Shown here: one piece after another, positions 22,936 to 32,229 of the stretch
Layout: every line of letters starts with the position of its first letter
Position numbering within the stretch: the first letter of the stretch is position 1
NCBI GenBank assembly: GCA_958415625.1
Contig: CATYZI010000022.1
Span: 1-39,884 of the forward strand
Source: an uncultured Collinsella sp.
GTDB lineage: Bacteria > Actinomycetota > Coriobacteriia > Coriobacteriales > Coriobacteriaceae
Direction: 5' to 3'
DNA length: 39,884 nucleotides
Position numbers and translations under genes: made by a program
The notes under the pieces: generated by a model
What the model saw: only the letters and a program-made list of their open reading frames with translations
Database searches by the model: none
Told to the model about the DNA's origin: nothing

Positions 22936-25839
22936 TTAGGCATTCAGCTTGACAATCGGCGCGAAGCCCTTCATAAGCTTTTTGGTCTGGCCGGTCTTTT
23001 CGAATTGCACCTCGATCATGTCTCCGACGACCGAGATCACGGTACCGGTACCAAAGGTCTTGTGGCTCACGGTATCGCCCGCGGCAAAGTCCTGCGATGC
23101 ACTGGCGCGATCGACCTTGCGCTCAACCGTCGGCGACACCTTAGATGACGGCTTTTTGGCTCGCGGCGCGCCCGAACCAAAGGTCGAGGCAACACGGCCG
23201 GCGTCGGGCGAAACCCCGCGATGGCGCTCGGTGCCATAGGTGCTGCCACCAAAGAAATCGTCGAAGCTCGATCCGCCGCGCGAACCGGAACCGCCGGTCG
23301 AGCGCGTATGCGAACCGAACACCTTGCCGCCATACATATCCGAGCCCATGCCCGAGCCAAAGGTGCCGTGACGGTCGCCGCGCTTCTCCCAGCCCGTGCC
23401 CTCAAAACCGGCAGAACCGATACCGCTAAACTCGATATCCTCAAACGGAATCTCGTTGAGGAAGCGCGAGCGCGGGTTGGCAGAAGTCGAGCCGTAGGTG
23501 CGCCGCGTGGCCGCATAGGTCAGGAACAGGCGCTTACGGGCACGCGTGATGGCAACGTAGGCCAGGCGACGTTCCTCCTCGAGCTTGCCCGGATCATCGC
23601 TGCCGCCAAAGTCGTGCACGTGCGGGAAGATGCCCTCCTCCATGCCGGCCACGAACACCGCCGGGAACTCCAGGCCCTTGGCGGAGTGGATGGTCATCAT
23701 GGTAATGGCATGCGTCTCGCCGGCCAGGGAATCCAAGTCGGAGCGCAGGGCCAGCCACTCCATGAGTGCCGGCAGTGCCTTACAGGTGAGCGGACCGTAG
23801 GTGCGCTCAATCTCGTCGGCATGCACGGCGCCCGCCGGTAGCTCTGTTGGCACGGCATACGCGTTGCCCGCGATGGCGGCAGCCAGGGCATCCTGCGGCG
23901 AGAGCGCCGGGGCGGCTAGGCTATCGAGCGGATTGGAGCCCGCGGCGTCACGAGCGCCGACAAGTGCCTCAAACGAGGATGCCGGAGCGGACGGTCCCGA
24001 CTCGGGCGCGGGCGCACTCACCACGACGGGCTCGGACTCGACGCCAGCCGGCACATCGGCAACACCGGCCGCGCGCAGCTCTTCTAGACTCTCGAGCGTA
24101 CCCTCGATATCCTCGTGCGTCTCCTCAAATTCGGCGGCGACGCCCAGGAATTCCTGGATGTTCTCGGCGCGGCTCTCGGACTCCATGGTGCCCTCAGCGC
24201 GAAACGCCTGCAGCAGGCCTGTCTTATCGACAATCATCTCGACGACATCCTTGAGCTCGCCGTCCATGCGACGGCCCTCGCGCACCAGCGACACAAAGCT
24301 CGACAGGCCGTTGCGCACCTTGGCACTAAACATGCCCGTCTCGGCTGTTGCGATCTCGCAGGCCTGGAAGAATGAGCAGCGGTTGTCGCGCGCCAGCTGC
24401 TCGATCTTTTGGATCGAGGTGGAGCCGATGCCGCGGCGCGGCGTGTTGATGACGCGCTTGACGCTCATCTCGTCGGCCGGGTTCACGATCATCTTGAGGT
24501 AGGCCATGACGTCGCGGATCTCGGCGCGGTCGAAGAATCGCGTGCCGCCGACGATCTTGTAGGGCACGCCCGCGCGCAGGAACATATCTTCGAGGATACG
24601 CGACTGGGCGTTGGTGCGGTAGAACACGGCGATATCGTCGTAGCTCGTACCCTTGGCATGCAGCTTCTCGATCTCGCCGGCAATCCAGCGACCCTCGTCG
24701 CGCTCGTCGCTTGCCTGGAAAGCCTGGATCTTCTCGCCATCGCCCTCGGCCGTAAACAGGCGCTTGTCCTTGCGCTGCGAGTTGTGACGCACCACGGCGT
24801 TGGCGGCGCTCAGGATATGGCCCGTGGAGCGGTAGTTCTGCTCCAGCTTGACGGTCTTGCAGTTTTTAAAGTCCTTCTCAAAGTCCAGGATGTTGGTGAT
24901 GTCGGCGCCACGCCAGCTATAAATGGACTGGTCGTCGTCGCCTACGACCATGAGGTTTTGGTACTTGGCGGCCAGCAGGTTGGCGATCTCGTACTGGACG
25001 TGGTTGGTGTCCTGATACTCGTCGACGCTAATGTAGCGGAAGCGCTCCTGGTACTTGTCGAGCACCTCGGGGCGGGTACGCAGCAGCTCGAGCGTGCGCA
25101 CGAGCAGGTCGTCGAAGTCCATCGCGTTGGCGGCGCGCAGGCGGCGCTCCAGCTCCAGGTAGACCTGCGCGGCCTTTTTGTCATTGGGGCTGTCAGCGGA
25201 TTTGAGCATGTCCTCGGGCCCGATCATGGCGTTTTTGGCCGAGCTGATCTTGCTGCGGATCATGTTGATGGGGAACTGCTTTTGCTCGATGCCGAGCGCC
25301 TGCATAATGTCGCGCACCATGCGCTTTGAGTCGTCATCATCGTAGATGGTGAACTGACCGGTGTAGCCCAGCAGGTCGGCATCCTCGCGCAGCATGCGCA
25401 CGCACATGGCGTGGAAGGTGCACACCCACATGCCGCGGGTGCCGCTGGGGATGAGTGCTGCCAGACGCTCGCGCATCTCGGCCGCGGCCTTGTTGGTAAA
25501 CGTGATGGCCAGGACCTGCCAGGGCTTAACGCCCAGGTCGCCAAGCATATGCGCGATGCGGAAGGTCAGGACGCGGGTCTTGCCCGAGCCGGCGCCGGCA
25601 AGGACCAGCAGCGGGCCCTCGGTGGTCAGGACTGCCTCGCGCTGGGCGGGGTTCAGGCTATCGATATCGACGAGCGGCTTGGCGGGCTTGGGTGCCGGAG
25701 CCGGGGCGTCGTAGATGTCGAGCGGAACGAGCTCGGGTTCCGGCGCGGCGGGGGCGGTGTACGCATCGAGCGGCACGGGTTCCGGCGCGGGCGGCACGGG
25801 CGCAGCAGTGTTCTTTTCCCAGGGCAGGGGCTGGGTCAT
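22936..25839 (-). CDS. pcrA: UvrD/PcrA-type DNA helicase
   Basis: A 967-residue superfamily 1A helicase acting in repair and clearing of stalled RNA polymerase. Walker A AGAGSGKT lies at 81-88. VDEYQDTNHVQYE, GDDDQSIYSWRGADI and VAITRARKRLFLTYA mark later motifs. The C-terminus (SHKTFGTGTVISV...VQFEKTGQTKKL) is the Tudor-like domain of PcrA that contacts RNA polymerase. The N-terminal 60 residues are a Pro/Ala-rich extension with a repeated VPLD-x-Y-x-AP unit. The central 2B region carries an Ala/Pro-rich insert around 600-660. The ATG at 25839 has GAGGAG 6 nt upstream; the longer frame to 25923 has none. Confidence 0.95.
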   Translation of the reverse strand: MTQPLPWEKNTAAPVPPAPEPVPLDAYTAPAAPEPELVPLDIYDAPAPAPKPAKPLVDIDSLNPAQREAVLTTEGPLLVLAGAGSGKTRVLTFRIAHMLGDLGVKPWQVLAITFTNKAAAEMRERLAALIPSGTRGMWVCTFHAMCVRMLREDADLLGYTGQFTIYDDDDSKRMVRDIMQALGIEQKQFPINMIRSKISSAKNAMIGPEDMLKSADSPNDKKAAQVYLELERRLRAANAMDFDDLLVRTLELLRTRPEVLDKYQERFRYISVDEYQDTNHVQYEIANLLAAKYQNLMVVGDDDQSIYSWRGADITNILDFEKDFKNCKTVKLEQNYRSTGHILSAANAVVRHNSQRKDKRLFTAEGDGEKIQAFQASDERDEGRWIAGEIEKLHAKGTSYDDIAVFYRTNAQSRILEDMFLRAGVPYKIVGGTRFFDRAEIRDVMAYLKMIVNPADEMSVKRVINTPRRGIGSTSIQKIEQLARDNRCSFFQACEIATAETGMFSAKVRNGLSSFVSLVREGRRMDGELKDVVEMIVDKTGLLQAFRAEGTMESESRAENIQEFLGVAAEFEETHEDIEGTLESLEELRAAGVADVPAGVESEPVVVSAPAPESGPSAPASSFEALVGARDAAGSNPLDSLAAPALSPQDALAAAIAGNAYAVPTELPAGAVHADEIERTYGPLTCKALPALMEWLALRSDLDSLAGETHAITMMTIHSAKGLEFPAVFVAGMEEGIFPHVHDFGGSDDPGKLEEERRLAYVAITRARKRLFLTYAATRRTYGSTSANPRSRFLNEIPFEDIEFSGIGSAGFEGTGWEKRGDRHGTFGSGMGSDMYGGKVFGSHTRSTGGSGSRGGSSFDDFFGGSTYGTERHRGVSPDAGRVASTFGSGAPRAKKPSSKVSPTVERKVDRASASQDFAAGDTVSHKTFGTGTVISVVGDMIEVQFEKTGQTKKLMKGFAPIVKLNA

Positions 25840-25978
25840 GGGCGACTCCTCATCTGACGGACGGCGCGCCTGCGGGCAGCGCCATAGTTTGAGCCGTACC
25901 AGTATACCGAGCCGCGCGGACACCGACGCAAATCACACCACGACTCCGTTCGTCACCGTCAGGCCCACCCCATCGCCC

Positions 25979-26022
25979 AAAAAAGAGGACGGCATAGACC
26001 TTTTGGTCGTACCACCCTCTTT
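25979..26022 (-). terminator. Intrinsic terminator of uppP
   Basis: On the minus strand AAAGAGGGTGGTACGACC pairs imperfectly with GGTCTATGCCGTCCTCTTT across AAAA, and the run of T continues after the stem. It lies 44 nt past the uppP stop. Confidence 0.75.
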
Positions 26023-26066
26023 GAATGACAAGTTGTCGCTCTAGCCGCCGCGCAGCGTCGACTAAG

Positions 26067-27047
26067 TTAGAGGCCGAGCATCGGCTCCAGAACGAAGAAG
26101 TATGCGAGCACTACGATGCCCAGGATGATGCGGTAAACACCGAAGCACTTAAAGTCGTGACGGCGGACGAAGCCCATGAGCCACTTGATGGCGATGAGCG
26201 AAACCACAAAGGCAACAACGCAGCCCACGCCCAAGATAGCGATCTCGTTGGTGCCGAACGTGCCGCCCTTGATGAAGTACTTGACCAGCTTGAGCGCACT
26301 CGCGCCAAACATGACAGGGATGGCCAGGAAGAACGTGAACTTGGACGCCACCGAACGCGTGCAGCCCAGCAGCAGGCCGCCGATGATGGTAGAACCGGAG
26401 CGAGACGTACCAGGCACCAGCGAAAGCACCTGGAAGCAGCCGATACCCAGCGCAGTCTTCCAGCTTAGATCCTCGAGCGTGGCGATGGAACCAAAGTCCA
26501 GATTCTCGTCATCGTCCTCATCCTCAGCGGTAGCCGCGGCGGGCGCCGCAAAGTGCGCACCGGCGGGACGTCCACCCGACACCACAGCACGCGAACCAAA
26601 CGAACCGGCAACGGCCATTTCCTCGCGCTTGCTTGCGCGCCAGTTCTCGATCACGATAAACAGCACGCCGTACACAATGAGCGCCAGCGCCACGACGGGA
26701 GCGTTGTAGAAATGCTCCTCCATCCAGTCGTTGAGCGGCAGGCCGATCGCCGCCGCAGGAATGCAACCGAGCACAATCTTGCCCCACAGCACCCAGGTGT
26801 CGCGACGGCCCTCCTTGCCCTTGCTGGGCGAGAACGGGTTGAGCTCGTGGAAAAACAGCACGCAGACGGCCAGAATGGCGCCGAGCTGAATCACGACCAG
26901 GAACATATTCCAGAACGTCTCGCTCACGTTCATCTTGACGAACTCATCCACCAAGATCATGTGACCGGTCGACGAAACAGGCAGCCATTCGGTGATGCCC
27001 TCGACCAGGCCCATGAAGGCAGATTTTAGAAGCTCGATAATATCCAA
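26067..27047 (-). CDS. uppP: Undecaprenyl-diphosphatase UppP (BacA)
   Basis: A 326-residue membrane enzyme that recycles undecaprenyl diphosphate for cell-wall synthesis and gives bacitracin tolerance. The signatures EGITEWLPVSSTGH (16-29) and PGTSRSG (212-218) are both present. Between them lies an unusual hydrophilic insert of about 55 residues (139-195) rich in Ala, Gly and Asp/Glu (AEDEDDDENLD), predicted to be a loop. The start is TTG at 27047 after GAGGGGG; the upstream ATG frame has no ribosome site. The BceRS-like pair at 27931-29655 could belong to the same cell-envelope response. Confidence 0.94.
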   Translation of the reverse strand: MDIIELLKSAFMGLVEGITEWLPVSSTGHMILVDEFVKMNVSETFWNMFLVVIQLGAILAVCVLFFHELNPFSPSKGKEGRRDTWVLWGKIVLGCIPAAAIGLPLNDWMEEHFYNAPVVALALIVYGVLFIVIENWRASKREEMAVAGSFGSRAVVSGGRPAGAHFAAPAAATAEDEDDDENLDFGSIATLEDLSWKTALGIGCFQVLSLVPGTSRSGSTIIGGLLLGCTRSVASKFTFFLAIPVMFGASALKLVKYFIKGGTFGTNEIAILGVGCVVAFVVSLIAIKWLMGFVRRHDFKCFGVYRIILGIVVLAYFFVLEPMLGL

Positions 27048-27296
27048 AGGGACCCCCTCGTTAGACACCCGCCGGTAGATGTTCTGCGGACGATGCGGGC
27101 GATGTCCCATTATCAACCGTTGGCGGTGCGACCGCGCCTACCCTTACCAAAAAACTCGCCCGTTCACAGAATTGCGAGCAGTTAAACCGAAATCCTTGGG
27201 TATAACTGCAACAAGATAAAGTGTCCGGCGGTCAACGCACCCGCGCCCGCCCGACGCACGAGCCCCGCGCCCGTGCGATAGACCAAGGAGGAAACC

Positions 27297-27734
27297 ATGA
27301 ACGAGGGCTACACCAAGGTATTTGTTTCACTCGACGGTACTGAACAGCAGGATTTTGTGCTCGCACGCGCCATCAAAGTCGCCGCGAACAACGGCGCTAA
27401 GCTGATCATCGGCCACGTTATCGATTCCACGGCACTCGAGAGCGCCGGCTCCTATCCGGTCGACCTGGTCAACGGCCTAGAGGAGGCATTTAAGAACTCC
27501 ATCGCCAAGCAGCTCGAAGAGGCCAAGGCCAATCCCGACATTCCCGAGGTCGAGGTCATGATTCGCGCCGGTCGTATTCGCGAGACGCTCAAAGACGAGA
27601 TGCTCGACGTGGTCAAGCCCGACCTGGTGCTCTGCGGCGCCCGTGGCCTGTCCTCGATCAAGTATGCGCTCCTGGGCTCGATTTCGACGTTTTTGCTGCG
27701 CAACACCGACTGCGACATTTTGGTCGTGAAGTAG
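27297..27734 (+). CDS. Universal stress protein (UspA family)
   Basis: A 145-residue single UspA domain. The ATP-binding signature GARGLSSIKYALLGSIS (G-x2-G-x8-GS) is near the C-terminus, followed by the final strand DILVVK. Such proteins bind ATP and rise under stress or starvation; the target here is unknown. AAGGAGG precedes the ATG and TATAAC (27201-27206) is a possible -10 box. Confidence 0.93.
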   Translation: MNEGYTKVFVSLDGTEQQDFVLARAIKVAANNGAKLIIGHVIDSTALESAGSYPVDLVNGLEEAFKNSIAKQLEEAKANPDIPEVEVMIRAGRIRETLKDEMLDVVKPDLVLCGARGLSSIKYALLGSISTFLLRNTDCDILVVK

Positions 27735-27747
27735 GTTCCTTCCCGCC

Positions 27748-27838
27748 GGCGCAAGGCCTGCGGGGTTATCACGCCGACGTCCTCGCCGCTGCGCGGCTGC
27801 GGGATGTCGGCTTAGATAACCCCTCCCGGCCTTGCGCC
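27748..27838. repeat. Large cruciform-type palindrome P3
   Basis: Nested inverted segments: GGCGCAAGGCC (27748-27758) / GGCCTTGCGCC (27828-27838), then GGGGTTATC / GATAACCCC, then GCCGAC / GTCGGC, with a GCCGCTGCGCGGC centre. It begins 13 nt after the UspA stop and precedes a separate terminator. Confidence 0.7.
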
Positions 27839-27880
27839 TTCGTCACCATACTTCAGCGAGTTGGCTGAATTGAAAGATGG

Positions 27881-27911
27881 CGTGCCGCCCCGGTTGGGGC
27901 GGCACGTTTTT
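27881..27911 (+). terminator. Intrinsic terminator of the UspA gene
   Basis: Perfect 11-bp stem CGTGCCGCCCC / GGGGCGGCACG with a GGTT loop and a T-run (27907-27911). It also lies at the 3' end of the convergent kinase gene. Confidence 0.9.
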
Positions 27912-27930
27912 GTTTGGGTGGGCGACGCGC

Positions 27931-28974
27931 CTACTCGAAATATTGGAACTTATTGGTCGAGAAGGCGAAGGTTACGGTGAAGCCTTTGCCGGGCTCCGAG
28001 GCGGCAGTGACGTCGATGCCCATCTTGGAGCACAGGCGCGCCACTAGGTAGAGGCCGATGCCCGTTGCGCGCTTGGTGGTGCGGCCGTTGTCGCCGGTAA
28101 AGCCCTTCTCGAACACGCGCGGCAGGTCGGCCGCGCTCACGCCGCAGCCGTTGTCCGCGACGGTGAGCTCGATGCGCTCGCTTGCCAGGCCCTCGTCCAG
28201 CAACGCACCCGAAAACACGATCTTCGCGCCGTCCTCGCACGCATATTTAATGCTGTTCTGAATGAGCTGACCCAGAATAAACTCGAGCCACTTCTCGTCG
28301 GTAAAGACCTCAAAGTCGAGGTTCTCGCACACCGGCGCCACATGTGCCGCGATAAGTTCGCGCGCGTTGGCTTTAATCGCGCCCGTCACCAAGGTCTTGA
28401 GATCCCAACGGCGAATCAGGTAGTCGCGCTCCACGACTTCCGAGCGCGCATAGTACAGTGCCTGGTCGATATAGCGCTCAACGCGAGCCAGCTCGCGACC
28501 CAGGTCATCCACACGCGACAGGTCGTCTTCGCTGCCGTCCAGGTTTTCAAGAATCAGATGGGCTGCCGCCAGGGGCAGCTTGGCCTCGTGAACCCAGCTC
28601 TCGATATAGTCGCGATAGTCATCGGTCTGGCGCCGGCCTTCGGCAACTTCGTCGCAAGCGGCTTTGCCCACTCGGCGCAAGACCTCGTACTCGAGCTCGC
28701 CCTCGGCATAAGTCGGGCATTGCACCATCTCCTGCACCCACGCAGGGCTCTCGAGCTCCTCGACCGCGCGCTCCAGCTGGTGCAAAAATCGACGACGACG
28801 CGCGTACTCGATCACGATGCCGAGCATGCCAAAGATAAAGGACACGCCGACCGCCACGACCACGATGGAAGCGGGTGCCCCGGCGACCGTCAGCACAAAG
28901 CAGCTCAACAGCACGCCGCACGTCCACACGGCGACGGGAAGCAGCGCATCTTTGAAGAATTTGCTAAACGACAT
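27931..28974 (-). CDS. Sensor histidine kinase, BceS-like (intramembrane-sensing type)
   Basis: A 347-residue kinase. Two membrane segments near the N-terminus are separated by only a few residues, so there is no real extracellular sensor; this is the BceS layout. The phosphorylated His is in SWVHEAKLPLAA. ATPase motifs are NSIKYA (N box), DNGCGVSAADLPRVFEKGF and TGIGLYLV. BceS kinases normally sense antimicrobial peptides through a BceAB transporter, but none is nearby. The ATG at 28974 is chosen over a GTG at 28983 just past the regulator stop. Confidence 0.9.
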   Translation of the reverse strand: MSFSKFFKDALLPVAVWTCGVLLSCFVLTVAGAPASIVVVAVGVSFIFGMLGIVIEYARRRRFLHQLERAVEELESPAWVQEMVQCPTYAEGELEYEVLRRVGKAACDEVAEGRRQTDDYRDYIESWVHEAKLPLAAAHLILENLDGSEDDLSRVDDLGRELARVERYIDQALYYARSEVVERDYLIRRWDLKTLVTGAIKANARELIAAHVAPVCENLDFEVFTDEKWLEFILGQLIQNSIKYACEDGAKIVFSGALLDEGLASERIELTVADNGCGVSAADLPRVFEKGFTGDNGRTTKRATGIGLYLVARLCSKMGIDVTAASEPGKGFTVTFAFSTNKFQYFE

Positions 28975-28983
28975 AGCTGGCAC

Positions 28984-29655
28984 CTAGACCGAATAGCCTT
29001 GGCCGCGATGCGTGGTCAGATACCCCTTGACGCCGATTTTTTCGAGCGTCGTGCGCAGGCGGTTTATGTTGACGGTGAGCGTGTTGTCGTCCACGAAGGC
29101 ATCGGAGTCCCACAGGTCCTGCATGATGGCCGAGCGCGAGACGATCTTGCCCGCGCGGCTCAGAAGCAGCGAAAGAATGCGCAGCTCATTTTTGGTGAGC
29201 TCGGTGCTGTCGCCGGTCGCCGTGTTGGTGACCATAGAACGGGCGAGGTCGAGCTCCAGCCCCTTGTGGACGAGCGTGCTGCGCTCGCCCGCCGCCGCGG
29301 TGCGACGCAGCAAGGCATTGATGCGCGCCACGAGCACGCGCGCGCTATAGGGCTTGGGAACGAAGTCGTCCGCGCCGAGCGTCATGGCCATGACCTCGTC
29401 GATCTCGGTCGTGCGCGACGTGAGGACGATGATGGGAACCTCGGATTCGCGGCGGACTTCATGGCAGATATGCTGGCCGTCTTTGACGGGAAGCGTCAGG
29501 TCGAGCAATACCAAGTCGGGTGCAGCGGCCAGGATGTCACGCGAGACGTGCTCGAACGATTCGCAGGCCTCGATTTCAAACCCGGCGCGGGCAAGGATGT
29601 CGGCAAGCTCGCGACGAATGGGCTCGTCGTCCTCAACGATATAGATCAGCGCCAT
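28984..29655 (-). CDS. OmpR-family response regulator (BceR-like)
   Basis: A 223-residue regulator with a receiver domain (IYIVEDDEPIRRE acidic pair, phospho-acceptor in LVLLDLTLPVKDG, Lys in PKPYSARVL) and an OmpR winged helix (ELTKNELRILSLLL, NRLRTTLEKIG, RGQGYSV). GGGAGG is 5 nt before the ATG at 29655. Its stop lies 9 nt before the kinase ATG, so the two form one unit. No obvious target genes are adjacent except, possibly, uppP. Confidence 0.94.
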   Translation of the reverse strand: MALIYIVEDDEPIRRELADILARAGFEIEACESFEHVSRDILAAAPDLVLLDLTLPVKDGQHICHEVRRESEVPIIVLTSRTTEIDEVMAMTLGADDFVPKPYSARVLVARINALLRRTAAAGERSTLVHKGLELDLARSMVTNTATGDSTELTKNELRILSLLLSRAGKIVSRSAIMQDLWDSDAFVDDNTLTVNINRLRTTLEKIGVKGYLTTHRGQGYSV

Positions 29656-29765
29656 GTGTCCTCCCATTTCGCGTAACTTGCACCTTCCACACCATTATGC
29701 CCACGGCGTCGCAGCGATACGACCCCGTGGGCACCTAATATGACAAAAGTGTTCGGTAGCCTTGA

Positions 29766-29805
29766 GAGAAAATAGGGGCCGACCGGTCCTAAACCGATCG
29801 GCCCC
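29766..29805 (-). terminator. Intrinsic terminator of the aminotransferase operon
   Basis: GGGGCCGACCGGT (29775-29787) / ACCGATCGGCCCC (29793-29805), one mismatch, followed on the minus strand by TATTTTCT. It lies 20 nt past the aminotransferase stop. Confidence 0.85.
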
Positions 29806-29825
29806 ATCGCTTCGACCTCGAGCCT

Positions 29826-30956
29826 CTACTCGAGCGTACGCATGTACGCGGAGATAGCATCCAGGCCCTTCTGCAGGTCGTCGGTATTATCGGAGTATGC
29901 ATAGCCAATGCGCATGCTCTTGGGCTCCTCGAAGCAATCGCCCGGGGTGACGAGTGCGCCGGACTTCTTAATCATGTCGGTGCAGAACGTCCTGGAGTCA
30001 ATGTCGTAGTCGTAATACACGAGCGCGGTGCTACCCGCCTCGGGCTTGACGAACGACAGGTGCGGCTCGCTCTCGACCCACTTCTCCAGAACAGCAAGGT
30101 TCTGACGGACGATGCGACGGCTGCGTTCAAGGATCACGGAAGCGTTGCCCAGAATCAACTCCGCCACCGACTCGCTGAATATGCCGGCGGAAATCAGGTT
30201 GTAGTCGCGATGCGAGAGCAGCGCGCGACGGAGCTCCGGGCTCTTGGTGACCGCCCAGCCCAGACGCAGGCCGGCGAACGACCAGACCTTGGACATGGAT
30301 GCGGTGGCGACGGCCTTGTCGTACAGGTCGACCACGGACTCGGCGTACTCATCCGTCTGAGTAAGCAGACGGTAGACCTCGTCGCAGAGCAGCCACGCGT
30401 CGTGTTTGCGTGCGACCTCGACAATCGCTTTGAGCGTATCGGCGTCGAGCAGGGCGCCCGTGGGGTTGTCCGGGTTATTGATGCAGATGAGCTTGGTATC
30501 GTCGGTCACCAAGGCATCGAGTGCGTCGACGTCGACGTGGTAACCGTTCTTGCGATCGAGCTGAAGGATATCGACCTTCGCACCGCACATCTCGGGAATC
30601 GAATAAAGCTGCTGGTAGGTGGGCTTGACGGAGACTACATGATCGCCCGGTTCGACGAGCGTGGAAATAACCAGGGAGTTGGCACCGGTCGCGCCGTGCG
30701 TGGGCACGATATGCCCGGGCTCGACCGTCTTATAGAGACGCGCGACCCCCTCGAGGAAGCCGGGCTGCCCCTCGATGTCTCCGTAGGTGAATCGGCGCGA
30801 GCACAGGCTATCGAGCCACGCCTTCTTGTCGGTGTTCGTAAGCTCGAACAGCTGGTCGAGCGTGAGGGAGTAAACGCACGTCTCCGCAACGTTGTGGGTG
30901 CACTTGGTCTCCCACTCGTTCATCCACTGCTCGACGGCGAAATCCTTGATCTGCAT
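29826..30956 (-). CDS. Class I/II PLP-dependent aminotransferase
   Basis: A 376-residue fold-type I aminotransferase. The PLP lysine is in ASMSKVWSFAGLRLGW, with ICINNPDNPTGALLD and LLCDEVYR before it; the start of the catalytic domain has VPTHGATGANSLVIS. It follows the cyclodeaminase-family gene by 24 nt in the same direction and has a terminator after it, so the two form an operon. Substrate is not evident from the sequence. With the neighbour acting on cyclic imines or amino acids, an amino acid catabolic or biosynthetic step is likely. Confidence 0.92.
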   Translation of the reverse strand: MQIKDFAVEQWMNEWETKCTHNVAETCVYSLTLDQLFELTNTDKKAWLDSLCSRRFTYGDIEGQPGFLEGVARLYKTVEPGHIVPTHGATGANSLVISTLVEPGDHVVSVKPTYQQLYSIPEMCGAKVDILQLDRKNGYHVDVDALDALVTDDTKLICINNPDNPTGALLDADTLKAIVEVARKHDAWLLCDEVYRLLTQTDEYAESVVDLYDKAVATASMSKVWSFAGLRLGWAVTKSPELRRALLSHRDYNLISAGIFSESVAELILGNASVILERSRRIVRQNLAVLEKWVESEPHLSFVKPEAGSTALVYYDYDIDSRTFCTDMIKKSGALVTPGDCFEEPKSMRIGYAYSDNTDDLQKGLDAISAYMRTLE

Positions 30957-30980
30957 TGTCGTTTCCTTTCCTTGACTTTC

Positions 30981-32012
30981 TTACAGTTCCACCACGGTGC
31001 CCAGCCCCGCCTCGACGGCGCGGTCGTAGGCAATTTTCGATGCCGAAAGGTCCTGAACGGCGATGCCCGACGTATCGAACACCGTCACCTGCTCGTCATC
31101 CGAACGCCCCGTAGCCGTGCCGGCGATGACTTCGCCGAGCTCCGCTTTGATGTCCTCGGGCGTGATGGCACCCTCGGCAACCGGAATCTCCAGCTCGCCG
31201 GACGCGACCGATTGCTCGCGGTCGTCGACGTAAACAGCGGCACGGGCGACAAGCGCCGAGGCGAGCTCCTGCTTGCCGGGCATGTCGGCACCGACGCAGG
31301 AGATATGCGCACCGGGGCGCACCCATGCATCGGGGATGATGGGCTTGGTCGCAGGCGTGATCGTCACGATGATGTCGGCCTCTGCCGCGGTGCCTTGGCC
31401 GTCGGCCGTCGCCTCGATGGAATAGGTGGATGCCTCGCGAGCATGCTCACAGGCGCCCAAGATATGGGCGACCTCGTCTCGCATGCGCTCGACGCGGGCC
31501 TCGGGCGCGGCGTCGGAAACCGGCTCCCACACCTTGACTTCGCCCACTTTGGGGCAGGCGGCGAGCACGCCCGCCACCATATAGGTGCTCATGTGGCCGG
31601 CACCCGCAACAAGCAGTTTGGACGCATCCGCCCGAGCCAGCCACTTGGCACCGAGCGCAGCGGCGGCACCGGTGCGAAGCCCAGTGACGGCGGAGGCATT
31701 AAGCAGCGCTAACGGCTCTCCCGTCGCGTTGTCGCACAGCAGCGTGGTGCCAAAGATCTCGGGCAGCCCCTTTTTGGGATTCTGAGAGAACCAAGCAGTG
31801 AGTTTGAGACCGAAAAGGCCGCTTCCCGCCAACTCGCCCGAGCGGATATCCATATCGGCCACACCGGGTTCGAACTGCTCATATACCATCGGCCACGCAA
31901 CACCCTTGCCCGTTGCCTTCTGGCGATATGCCTCCTCCACGGCAGCGATTGCATCCTCAATCGTCAGCACCTTGGAAACTTCCTCGGCCGAAAGCACCAC
32001 CATCTGCCCCAT
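30981..32012 (-). CDS. Ornithine cyclodeaminase / mu-crystallin family protein
   Basis: A 343-residue NAD(P)-binding enzyme. It has GLFGLKL, GLRTGAAAALGAKWLAR and a Rossmann glycine motif in LLVAGAGHMSTYMV, plus the VYVDDREQ segment with the family Asp. Known members include ornithine cyclodeaminase, ketimine reductase, alanine dehydrogenase and siderophore-precursor enzymes, so activity cannot be assigned by family alone. The second ATG (32012) was chosen because AGGAG is 5 nt upstream; the ATG at 32015 is only 2 nt from it. It is divergent from the PucR regulator, with a 217-nt AT-rich gap between. Confidence 0.9.
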   Translation of the reverse strand: MGQMVVLSAEEVSKVLTIEDAIAAVEEAYRQKATGKGVAWPMVYEQFEPGVADMDIRSGELAGSGLFGLKLTAWFSQNPKKGLPEIFGTTLLCDNATGEPLALLNASAVTGLRTGAAAALGAKWLARADASKLLVAGAGHMSTYMVAGVLAACPKVGEVKVWEPVSDAAPEARVERMRDEVAHILGACEHAREASTYSIEATADGQGTAAEADIIVTITPATKPIIPDAWVRPGAHISCVGADMPGKQELASALVARAAVYVDDREQSVASGELEIPVAEGAITPEDIKAELGEVIAGTATGRSDDEQVTVFDTSGIAVQDLSASKIAYDRAVEAGLGTVVEL

Positions 32013-32229
32013 CATCGCTCCTCTCAGCGAAAGCTTTACGTTGCTTCACTGTACGGTTTAGCTACGATGCCGCCAAGGATCATTTCTTGTTGGAATCTAC
32101 AACGATTCTCAATCTGATTTTTCGTTCCATCAGCATCTATTTGAACTATTTCTCGCATTAAAGGCATACGGATGTGCGATTATCCTATTTATACCTGTAC
32201 TTATTGTAGTGATTTACAAGGTGATGTTG

